A stretch of 47,724 nucleotides of DNA, taken from NCBI RefSeq assembly GCF_001043955.1, contig NZ_LABZ01000098.1, positions 1 through 47,724 of the forward strand. The letters run 5' to 3'. The translations under genes were made by a program, and so were the position numbers. The stretch is from Methylobacterium tarhaniae. Lineage in GTDB: Bacteria > Pseudomonadota > Alphaproteobacteria > Rhizobiales > Beijerinckiaceae. Position 1 is the first letter of the stretch, and the number at the start of each line of letters is the position of its first letter. This document shows positions 9,600 to 16,395 of the stretch, piece by piece. The notes beneath the pieces are model-generated. The model was given only the letters and a program-made list of their open reading frames with translations, had not been told where the DNA came from and ran no database searches.

Positions 9600-9776
9600 A
9601 TGGGCGATTCAGGCCTGATCTACATGCTCGCCTTCACGACCTTCGCGCTGGTCATCCTGTTCCTGATCTGGCAGCGGATGCGCGTCCAGCGCGCCAAGGA
9701 GACCGGCGAGCGCTCGAGCTTCACCGACCATCATGGCGGCCCGCCGCGGCCGAACCAGGGGGTGGATCCGCGCTAG
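9600..9776 (+). CDS. Small single-pass membrane protein, unknown function
   Basis: This is a 58-residue protein starting MGDSGLIYMLAFTTFALVI, with one hydrophobic helix (about 5-24) followed by a basic, then polar, C-terminal tail rich in Gly and Pro. A near-ideal Shine-Dalgarno (ACGGAGG, 9585-9591) sits 8 bp before the ATG, which makes it a credible gene despite its size. It lies beyond the puf terminator, so it probably has its own promoter. I do not recognise the family. The N-out/C-in single-helix plan resembles small photosystem or cytochrome-oxidase accessory proteins, but that is only a resemblance. Confidence 0.6.
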   Translation: MGDSGLIYMLAFTTFALVILFLIWQRMRVQRAKETGERSSFTDHHGGPPRPNQGVDPR

Positions 9777-9807
9777 GCCCCCTTCCGCGAGACGGTCGAC
9801 GGACATG

Positions 9808-9895
9808 AACCCTCCCCCCGATGGAACTCGGGCCTGCCCGATTTCCGCACAAAGAGCCCAAGTCGGAGAGGCCCGACTTGGGATGGGGGAGGGTT
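9808..9895. repeat. Nested palindrome (cloverleaf-like), probable bidirectional terminator
   Basis: An 11-bp outer stem pairs AACCCTCCCCC (9808-9818) with GGGGGAGGGTT (9885-9895). Inside are two hairpins: 9823-9832 with 9837-9846, and a perfect 10-bp stem CCCAAGTCGG (9857-9866) with CCGACTTGGG (9873-9882). It lies between converging genes (9776 + and 9950 -), so it can serve both. The outer arms resemble those of the two repeats at 26988 and 34587. Confidence 0.6.
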
Positions 9896-9949
9896 CCTGT
9901 GCAAGCGGTCCGGCGGTCATGCCGAGTCGAAGCGCCGCTTTGGCGGCGC

Positions 9950-11572
9950 CTACTTCTCCGCCCGGTTCGGCGTCTTGATCTGCCCGTAGACCACCCCCGC
10001 GAAGGCGCCGAGGGTCGTCGGCCAGTCGAGGCCGGTGGCCGAGCGGTCGGCCGCCTGGCAGTAGGTGGCCGTCAGCCCGTTGACCAGCTCGGCCGTGCTC
10101 ACTTGCGGGGCGGCCTGGCGCACGGCCGGCAGCAGGGTGGCGATCCGGTGGAGCATCTGCTCGGCCTTGACGTCCTTGAGCTGGCCTGCGGCATCAGCCT
10201 GCTTCAGCGCCTCGGCCAGCGTCGGGTTCGCGACGGTCTCGCAGGGCGCGTTGCCGGCGAGCATGGTCTGGGTCTCGGCGCGCAAGGTCGCCACCTGGCC
10301 GGGCTCGGCGGTCGGCGGGGCCTGGTTGCCGAAGGTCTGGCGGACGTAGTTCGTGACCGCCGCCACCTCCGCATCGGTCATGCCGACGCCGACCGCCGGC
10401 ATCGCCGCGTACTCGCCCTTGGCGTCGAGGCCGCCGAGGATCACGCGGATCACCGTCTCCGGGCCCTTGGCCAGCACCGCGCCGTTGCCGGCGAGCGACG
10501 GGATCGCCCCCGGCATGCCCTGGCCGTCCGGCCGGTGGCAGGCGACGCAGCGGTTGAGATAGGTGTCGGCGCCCGGTGCCGTGGCGGCTTGGCGGAAGTC
10601 GGATTTCACGTCGGGCGTGTAGGTGGGCTTGGGCGCCAGGGTCTTGAGGTAGGCGGCGATGGCGCGCACGTCGCCGTCGGTCATCTTGCTCAGGCTCTCC
10701 TCGATCACCTGCCGCATCGGCCCGGCGACCACGCCGGCGCGGCCCGGGGCGGCGCCGGTCTTGAGATAGGTGAAGAGCTGGTCCTCGCTCCAGAGCCCCA
10801 GGCCTTCCTTGTCGTCGCCCGACAGGTTGGGGGCGTACCAGCCGTCGATCGTGCCGCCCTCGAGATAGCCGCTCCATTGCGAGGCGCCGACGAGCTTGCT
10901 GCCGTTGTGGCAGGCGCCGCAATGGCCCGGGCCCTCGACCAGGTAGGCGCCGCGATTGACCTCTTCGCTCGCCTTCGGGTCGGGTTTGAAGCGGCCTTCC
11001 GTGAAGAAGGCGAGGCGCCAGGCGAGCAGCCCGTCGCGGATGCTGAACGGGAAGGCGATGTCGGCGGCTTTTCGCGGCGCGTTCACCGGTTCGAGCGAGA
11101 ACAGGTAGGCCTTGATCGCCCCCACATCCTCGTCGGTCATGCGGGTGTACCAGGGGAACGGAAAGGCGGGATAGAGATAGCTGCCGTTCTTGGTGATGCC
11201 CTGGTGCATGGCGCGCTTGAAGTCGTCGTCGCTCCAATTGCCGATGCCGGTCTCCTTGTCGGGGGTGATGTTCGGCGTCGCGAGCTTGCCGATGCTCCCC
11301 GGGAAATTGATGTACAGCCCGCCCGCGTAGGGTTTGCCGCCGGGCGCGGTGTGGCAGGCGACGCAATCGCCCGCCGTGGCGAGGTAGCGGCCCTTCTCGA
11401 CGAGGTCGGAGGGCGCCGCCTGCTGCGCCCAGGCGGCTCCGGCCGTGAGGGCGAGCGCGCCGGAGCCGAGAAGCAGGGCGTTGACCGCGCGGCGGCGGGT
11501 GACGGGCTTGCGGCGAGTCATGGGCTCGCGGCGAGTCATGGGCTCGCGGCGAGTCGTGGGCTTGCGGCGCAT
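9950..11572 (-). CDS. Three-haem cytochrome c, AdhB/gluconate-dehydrogenase-cytochrome type
   Basis: The 540-residue product has three CXXCH sites: CVACH (70-74), CGACH (218-222) and CVACH (342-346), spaced as in the membrane-bound cytochrome subunit of alcohol or gluconate dehydrogenases. A signal sequence (about 28-49, ending AWAQ) has an unusually long basic n-region made of a six-residue repeat. After the third haem domain (to about 415) it has about 125 extra residues with two cysteines, C444 and C505. No dehydrogenase partner is encoded nearby. The start at 11572 is chosen because CCGGAGGA lies just upstream. It forms an operon with the 89-residue protein at 11593. It probably moves electrons in the periplasm; donor and acceptor are unknown. 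Confidence 0.8.
   Translation of the reverse strand: MRRKPTTRREPMTRREPMTRRKPVTRRRAVNALLLGSGALALTAGAAWAQQAAPSDLVEKGRYLATAGDCVACHTAPGGKPYAGGLYINFPGSIGKLATPNITPDKETGIGNWSDDDFKRAMHQGITKNGSYLYPAFPFPWYTRMTDEDVGAIKAYLFSLEPVNAPRKAADIAFPFSIRDGLLAWRLAFFTEGRFKPDPKASEEVNRGAYLVEGPGHCGACHNGSKLVGASQWSGYLEGGTIDGWYAPNLSGDDKEGLGLWSEDQLFTYLKTGAAPGRAGVVAGPMRQVIEESLSKMTDGDVRAIAAYLKTLAPKPTYTPDVKSDFRQAATAPGADTYLNRCVACHRPDGQGMPGAIPSLAGNGAVLAKGPETVIRVILGGLDAKGEYAAMPAVGVGMTDAEVAAVTNYVRQTFGNQAPPTAEPGQVATLRAETQTMLAGNAPCETVANPTLAEALKQADAAGQLKDVKAEQMLHRIATLLPAVRQAAPQVSTAELVNGLTATYCQAADRSATGLDWPTTLGAFAGVVYGQIKTPNRAEK
11494..11565 (-). repeat. 18-bp tandem repeat, four units, in the cytochrome signal n-region
   Basis: Four 18-bp units (11494-11511, 11512-11529, 11530-11547, 11548-11565) are related to GGCGAGTCATGGGCTCGC; the middle two are identical. 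On the coding strand they encode a six-residue repeat of the type (E/K)-P-(M/T/V)-T-R-R. The copy number can change without shifting the frame. Confidence 0.85.
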
Positions 11573-11592
11573 GGGGGGCTTCCTCCGGAGGG

Positions 11593-11862
11593 TTATGGGG
11601 CGGCGGACCGCAGCCGCAGCCAGAGATCGGCGACATGGGCGGCGCCCGCCCCGGCGAGCGCCGCGGCGAGCCAGAATCCGGGCGCGCCTGCGAGCACGGC
11701 GCGCAGGGCCAGCATCAGGCAGGCGCCCGAGGCGAGGTTGACGAGGAGCGCTCCCCGCCGAGGGCCGCGCCGGCGCCGCCACAGAACGAGCAGAGCGGCC
11801 TCCGCGGCGACGATCAGCAGCGCAGCATCGACGATATGGCTGCTGGTAAGGAGGTCCGGCAC
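11593..11862 (-). CDS. Small membrane protein in the cytochrome operon
   Basis: This 89-residue protein has two to three hydrophobic segments (about 10-28, 38-58, 62-78) and a WRRRRGPRR basic loop, so it is very probably an inner-membrane protein. It starts at a GTG with a strong AGGAGG eight bases upstream, and its stop is 20 bp before the cytochrome start, so the two are co-transcribed. I do not recognise a family. A plausible role is to anchor the three-haem cytochrome or to act as its quinone-side partner, but nothing in the sequence proves this. Confidence 0.65.
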   Translation of the reverse strand: MPDLLTSSHIVDAALLIVAAEAALLVLWRRRRGPRRGALLVNLASGACLMLALRAVLAGAPGFWLAAALAGAGAAHVADLWLRLRSAAP

Positions 11863-12109
11863 GCGTCAATCCTCCTGATCGCATCGACGATGCGCAGTCG
11901 ATCGGGGAGATGCCTTAGGAAACGTGAGGGTCCAGTTCTGCAAACTCAGGAGATAGGGTGGCGTTCGCCGAAATCGCGCCGCGGTTCACGATGTCGCATC
12001 TGCGTCGATCCGGTCTCGGGCAATCCGATCTTTCGCGATCCAGGACGTGGATGCGAGGCCGGCCCCGGCCTGACCTGCGCCCTGTTGTGCCGATGCTTCG
12101 CGAAGCCGA
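11863..12109. other. Spacer ahead of the cytochrome operon and behind tspO
   Basis: No coding sequence is supported in these 247 bp. They must hold the promoter of the 11593-11862/cytochrome operon (reading -). Palindromes AGGCCGG-CC-CCGGCCT (12056-12071) and GCTTCGCGAAGC (12095-12106) lie just past the tspO stop and could end the bchG-tspO transcript. Confidence 0.4.
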
Positions 12110-12598
12110 TCAGAATGGTCCGTTCAGCCGCACGATCGACCAGTTGAGCATGGCGGCGGTGCCGACCCAGACCAGGTAGGGCAGGAGGAGCAGCGCCCCG
12201 AGCCCGGAATGCCGCCCGACCACCAGGATCAGCAACGCCACCGAGAGCCAGAGCGCCGCCACCTCGATCAGCGCCCAGTCCGGCCGCTGCAGGCGGAAGA
12301 ACACCCCGCTCCAGGCGATGTTGAGGATCCCGTTGAGCGCGAAGGCGGCCAGCAGCCAGGCGCGCTCGGACCCGTCCGGCGCCGCGTTCCAGGCGAGCAC
12401 GCCCGCGATGGCGGTGAGCGTGAAGATGGTGGTCCAGACCGGGCCGAACGCCCAGTCCGGCGGCTTCCAGGACGGCACCTGCAGGCTCCGGTACCAGGGG
12501 CCCAGCGTCGTCAGCCACGCGCCCGCCGCCGCCACCACCATGGCCGAAACGGCCGCCACCAGGATCGGGCCCCAGCGCCCGCTCGAGCCGTCGATCAC
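12110..12598 (-). CDS. tspO: TspO/MBR-family tryptophan-rich sensory protein
   Basis: The 162-residue protein has five predicted transmembrane helices and the TspO signatures WYRSLQVPSWKPPDWAFGPVWT and WNIAWSGVFF-like NIAWSGVFFRLQRPDWAL. TspO proteins bind tetrapyrroles; in Rhodobacter sphaeroides TspO lowers photosynthesis gene expression in response to oxygen. The GTG at 12598 overlaps the bchP stop (GTGA), so tspO is translationally coupled to the last step of bacteriochlorophyll synthesis. Confidence 0.9.
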   Translation of the reverse strand: MIDGSSGRWGPILVAAVSAMVVAAAGAWLTTLGPWYRSLQVPSWKPPDWAFGPVWTTIFTLTAIAGVLAWNAAPDGSERAWLLAAFALNGILNIAWSGVFFRLQRPDWALIEVAALWLSVALLILVVGRHSGLGALLLLPYLVWVGTAAMLNWSIVRLNGPF

Positions 12599-13773
12599 GG
12601 CGAGACCCAGCGGAAGAGGTGGGCGAGATCCTTGAAGAAGATCCGTGCGTGGGCCGCAGGTTTCGCCCGTACCAGTTCCTTGTTCATGTAGGCGTCCCAG
12701 GTGAGCGACTGCACGTCGGGGTCGCGGCAGATGCTGACGAAGCGCTCGCGCAAGCCGTCGTTGCGGTACCAGACGGTCTGCATCAGCCGCAGGATCCAGA
12801 ACACCCGGCCATGCGCCTTGAGGAAGCGGCGGCGCGCCTGGGCCAAGGCGCGGGGATGGCCGGTGGCGAGGAAATCGTGCGCGGCCTCGGCCGCCAGACG
12901 CCCGCCGACCATCGCGTAGTAGATGCCCTCGCCCGAGGCCGGGGCGACGAGGCCGGCGGCGTCGCCGGTGAGCAGCACGTCGCGGCCGTTGTCGAAGCGC
13001 GAGAGCGGCTTGAGCGGCAGCGGCGCGCCCTCGCGCCGGACCGTCTCGCCGCCATCGAGCCCGGTCGCGGCGCGAAGCCGCCCGACCGCGCCGCGCAGCG
13101 AGAAGCCTTTTCGCGCGCTGCCGGTGCCGATGCTGAGCGTGTCGCCGTGAGGGAAGATCCAGGCGTAGAAATCCGGCGAGAGGACGCCCTGGTAATAGAC
13201 GTCGCAGCGCGTCGCCTCGACCGCGCCGGAGGGCGGCGTGCGCACGATCTCGTGGTAGGCGAAGACCTGCCGCATCCGGGCATGGGCCGGGATCTCCTGG
13301 CGTCCCACCGCCGAGTTGGCCCCGTCGGCCCCGATGACGAGGCGGGTGCGGATCTGCCCTTCGACGCCCTGCGCGTCGCGGTAATGAACCGTTGCCGGAC
13401 CGCCCTCCTCGCGGGCGAGGCGCAGATAGGTGCCGGTCACCCGCTCGACGCCGGCCAGCGCGGCGCGCACCCGCAGCCATTCGTCGAACGGCCCGCGATC
13501 GACCATGCCGACGAAGCCTTCGCCGACAGGCATGTCCACCGCCCGGTTCCGCGGCGAGACCATGCGGGCGGAGCGGATCTTCGCCACCAGCAGCTCGTCG
13601 GGGATGGCGAAATCGCGGATCAGCCGCGGCGGGATGGCGCCGCCGCAGGGCTTGATGCGCCCGGCCCGGTCGAGCAGCACGACCCGGCGCCCGAGCCGCG
13701 CCAGATCGGTCGCCGCCGTCGCCCCGGCCGGTCCCCCTCCCACCACCACCGCGTCGACGATGCCCTCGTCCAT
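12595..13773 (-). CDS. bchP: BchP, geranylgeranyl diphosphate/bacteriochlorophyll reductase
   Basis: BchP reduces the geranylgeranyl tail of bacteriochlorophyll stepwise to phytyl. The 392-residue FAD enzyme has the N-terminal GGGPAG at 12-17, the IKPCGGAIPPRL substrate-pocket block, DVYYQGVLSPDFYAWIFP, and the FAD-contact TGDAAGLVAPASGEGI. Length and order are those of the family. It lies 48 bp after bch2 and overlaps tspO. The whole bchG-bch2-bchP-tspO unit reads on the minus strand. Confidence 0.95.
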   Translation of the reverse strand: MDEGIVDAVVVGGGPAGATAATDLARLGRRVVLLDRAGRIKPCGGAIPPRLIRDFAIPDELLVAKIRSARMVSPRNRAVDMPVGEGFVGMVDRGPFDEWLRVRAALAGVERVTGTYLRLAREEGGPATVHYRDAQGVEGQIRTRLVIGADGANSAVGRQEIPAHARMRQVFAYHEIVRTPPSGAVEATRCDVYYQGVLSPDFYAWIFPHGDTLSIGTGSARKGFSLRGAVGRLRAATGLDGGETVRREGAPLPLKPLSRFDNGRDVLLTGDAAGLVAPASGEGIYYAMVGGRLAAEAAHDFLATGHPRALAQARRRFLKAHGRVFWILRLMQTVWYRNDGLRERFVSICRDPDVQSLTWDAYMNKELVRAKPAAHARIFFKDLAHLFRWVSP

Positions 13774-13821
13774 GGCCGTGCCTTTCGGGGTTGTCCGGGC
13801 CGGGCTCGGCCGGATGGTTCT

Positions 13822-15156
13822 TCAGATCGCGTGCCGCACCGACAGGCTCTCGATGGCCCGCCCGCTCCGCGCCGGCCGCCCGATCCGCAGGGCCAGCCCG
13901 GCGGCGACGAGGAACAGGACGGCCTCGGTGACGAACACCGCCGCGTAGGCCGGCACCACCGTGCCGAAGGCGAGGCGCGCGAGATCGACCCCTGCCGCAC
14001 CCAGGAACCCGCCGAGGCCGAAGGCGACGCCCTGCGCGGCGCCCCAGACGCCCATGCGGGTGCCGTGGCGGCGCTCGCCGTCGGGGGCGCCGCCGCTGCC
14101 GGCGAGCGCCATCATCGAGCCGATCGCCGCGACCGCGAAGATGCCGTTGAACAGGCCGAGCCCGACCACGCAGACACGCAGGGGCGATCCGGGCCCGGCG
14201 AAGCCGCAGGCCGCGATCGCCGCGAGCGCGGCGGCCGAGCCGAGGCAGCCGGCGACGGTCCAGAGGCGCAAGGAGGCGAGCCGTCCGCGGCCGTTGGCGG
14301 TGACGAGGGCGACGAGCACCATGCCGGCGAGCACGCCGCCGTTCTGGAGGCCGGAGAGCTTGGTGGTGGCACCCGGCGACAGGGCGAAGACGAGGCCGGC
14401 GAAGGGCTCGAGGATCAGTTCCTGCGCGCTGTAGGCGAGCATCGCCAGGAACACGAACACCGTGAAGCGGCGCGCCTCCGGCTCGGCCCAGACCTCGGCG
14501 AGAACCTGGGCGAAGGGCCGCGCCGGCGGGCCTTCGGCGGGAGCGGGCGCCCGCGCCGGCTCGACGCCCCACAGGGCGACGAGCGCCACCAGGAAGGCGA
14601 TCAGCGACACGCCGCCCGACACCGCGACGAGGCGCGGGGGGGAGAACGGATCGAGCAGGTGCCCGGCGGTCGGCGCGGTGACGACGAAGCCGGCGATCAT
14701 CATGATCCAGACGATCGTCGCGGCCGCACCCCGGCGGTGGGGGGCGACGCCGGTGGAGAGCAGGACGAGGAGCGAGGTGCCGGCCGCCCCGACGCCGATG
14801 CCGACCCCGAGGAAGGACAGGACCAGGAGCGCGTAGCCCGCCGCCGGATGGCTCGCGACCAGGGCCGTGCCGAGGGCGGCGCCGGCCCCGCCGAGGGCGA
14901 GCAGCGCCATGCCGCCGACGATCCAGGGCGTGCGGCGGCGGCCCAGGTCCGAGCCGTACCCCCAGCGCGGGCGCAGCACCTGCACGGCGTAGTGCAGCGC
15001 CACCAGCCCGCCGGGGAGCGCCGCCGGCAGCGCCAGCTCCACCACCATCACCCGGTTGAGGGTCGAGGTGATCAGCACCACGATGGCGCCGAGCGCGGTC
15101 TGGACGAGGCCGAGGCGCAGGATCGTGCCCCAGCCGAAGGAGGCCGGCCCGGTCAT
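13822..15156 (-). CDS. PucC/BCH2-family major facilitator protein (bch2, between bchG and bchP)
   Basis: This 444-residue, roughly 12-helix protein belongs to the BCH2/PucC family, whose members help insert bacteriochlorophyll into light-harvesting complexes. It has ITSTLNRVMVVEL in helix 1 and PRWGYGSDLGRRRTPWIVGG in the first loop. A gene of this type commonly sits between bchG and bchP (orf428 in Rhodobacter capsulatus). The ATG overlaps the bchG stop (ATGA). A second member, LhaA, lies at 27886. Confidence 0.88.
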   Translation of the reverse strand: MTGPASFGWGTILRLGLVQTALGAIVVLITSTLNRVMVVELALPAALPGGLVALHYAVQVLRPRWGYGSDLGRRRTPWIVGGMALLALGGAGAALGTALVASHPAAGYALLVLSFLGVGIGVGAAGTSLLVLLSTGVAPHRRGAAATIVWIMMIAGFVVTAPTAGHLLDPFSPPRLVAVSGGVSLIAFLVALVALWGVEPARAPAPAEGPPARPFAQVLAEVWAEPEARRFTVFVFLAMLAYSAQELILEPFAGLVFALSPGATTKLSGLQNGGVLAGMVLVALVTANGRGRLASLRLWTVAGCLGSAAALAAIAACGFAGPGSPLRVCVVGLGLFNGIFAVAAIGSMMALAGSGGAPDGERRHGTRMGVWGAAQGVAFGLGGFLGAAGVDLARLAFGTVVPAYAAVFVTEAVLFLVAAGLALRIGRPARSGRAIESLSVRHAI

Positions 15157-16067
15157 GCGAGGGAACCCCGGAGGGCGAGCGCCGCGGTCAGCATGCCGAG
15201 GACGTAGAGGAGCGTGCCGGTGCCGTTGTACCAGGCGGCCCAGCGGTGCGGATCGGCGAGGAAGCGGCGCATCAGCAGGCCCTGGCCGGCGAGCAGCGCG
15301 GCGACGAGGGCGGCATGCCAGGGCGCGTCCCAGGCGAGGAGCAGCGCCACCACCGCCGCTTGCGGCGCCGCCATGACGAGGCAGGCGAGGCGGGCGGCGC
15401 GGGACGCGCCGAGCCGGACCGGGAGCGAGCGGATGCCGGTGCGTCGGTCGCCCTCCATCGACTTGAAGTCGTTCAGGGTCATGATGCCGTGGGCGCCCAG
15501 GCTGTAGAGGGCGGCGAGCCCGATGATCCGGCCGTCCGGCAGGGCGCTCCCCATCACGGCAGCGCCCGTGAACCAGGGCAGGCCTTCGTAGCAGAGGCCG
15601 CAGGCGGCGTTGCCCCACCAGCCGTCGCGCTTCAGCCGCACCGGCGGCGCGCTGTAGAGCCAGGCGAGGGCGAGCCCGAACAGGGCCGCCCCCAGCACCC
15701 AGGGACCGAGCAGGGCGGCGGCCGCGAGCGACAGGAGCGTCCAGGCGAGCGCCACGTAGAGGCCCCAGCGGCCCGGGATGCGGCCGGACGGGATCGGCCG
15801 ATGCGGCTCGTTGATGGCGTCGACGTGCCGGTCGAACCAGTCGTTCGCCGCCTGGCTGGTGGCGCAGACGAGGGGGCCGGCGAGCAGGATGCCGGCGATC
15901 ACCACGGGCCAGCGCCCCTGGATCGCGGCGCCGGAGGAGACCACCCCGCAGGCGAAGGCCCACATCGGCGCGAACCACGTGATCGGCTTGAGCAGTTCCA
16001 GCAGCGCCCGGGGCGCCGGAACCGCCGCAGGCGTGATCAGGGGCTTGATCAGAGGCTCGGTCGTCAT
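15153..16067 (-). CDS. bchG: BchG, bacteriochlorophyll a synthase
   Basis: BchG is a UbiA-family prenyltransferase that esterifies bacteriochlorophyllide a with geranylgeranyl diphosphate. The 304-residue membrane protein has the first Asp-rich motif NDWFDRHVDAINEPHRPIPSG (N75-D76, D79, D83) and the second NDFKSMEGDRRTGI. The family-typical WFAPMWAFACG lies near residue 31. It is the first gene of the minus-strand operon; an operator lies 30 bp upstream. No convincing Shine-Dalgarno is seen ahead of the ATG. Confidence 0.96.
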   Translation of the reverse strand: MTTEPLIKPLITPAAVPAPRALLELLKPITWFAPMWAFACGVVSSGAAIQGRWPVVIAGILLAGPLVCATSQAANDWFDRHVDAINEPHRPIPSGRIPGRWGLYVALAWTLLSLAAAALLGPWVLGAALFGLALAWLYSAPPVRLKRDGWWGNAACGLCYEGLPWFTGAAVMGSALPDGRIIGLAALYSLGAHGIMTLNDFKSMEGDRRTGIRSLPVRLGASRAARLACLVMAAPQAAVVALLLAWDAPWHAALVAALLAGQGLLMRRFLADPHRWAAWYNGTGTLLYVLGMLTAALALRGSLA

Positions 16068-16096
16068 GCGCCGAGGGTGGGACGGCCCCCGAGGGG

Positions 16097-16114
16097 TGTC
16101 AAGTAAACTTTACA
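16097..16114. promoter_or_regulatory. PpsR-type operator of the bchG operon
   Basis: TGTCAAGTAAACTTTACA is an exact TGT-N12-ACA site with near-dyad arms, 30 bp before the bchG ATG. On the minus strand it contains TTGACA, which could be a -35, although no good -10 follows at 17 bp. Confidence 0.8.
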
Positions 16115-16395
16115 TTCGGGTGGTGGGCAGCGGGCGCGCAAGGCAATCCGGGACGCGGCGAGTGCGGAAGCACGGCGTTCGTTGTCGGACAATCCTTCAC
16201 AGTCGCGACCGCATCCTTCGAAGCGGCGCGAACGAGGATCACGCAGCTTCGAAGCAGGGCTCCGGGTGGCTCCGAGACGTCAGGCCGCCTCTTGCGAGGC
16301 GAGCCGAGCACGCGTCTCGGGCCGAGGTCGCGAGCGGGCGCGTTCGACATCGGGAAACGGATTGCCTCGGCCGGGCGACCCTGGGACTTGCGCCC
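16115..16395. other. Spacer between bchG operator and ppsR 3' end
   Basis: No gene is supported in these 281 bp. A short hairpin GCCTC-TTGC-GAGGC (16287-16300) downstream of the ppsR stop could be a weak terminator for the minus-strand ppsR transcript. The small open frames here have no matching start signals. Confidence 0.35.

Noticed and set aside
11506..11572. Twin-arginine (Tat) signal in the three-haem cytochrome
   Set aside because: The RR pairs come from a tandem repeat, lack the S/T-RR-x-F-L-K context, and c-type cytochromes are matured after Sec export.
12619..15207. Long plus-strand open frame across bchP and bch2
   Set aside because: Low-complexity translation; both minus-strand genes under it have clear family motifs and overlapping start/stop signals.
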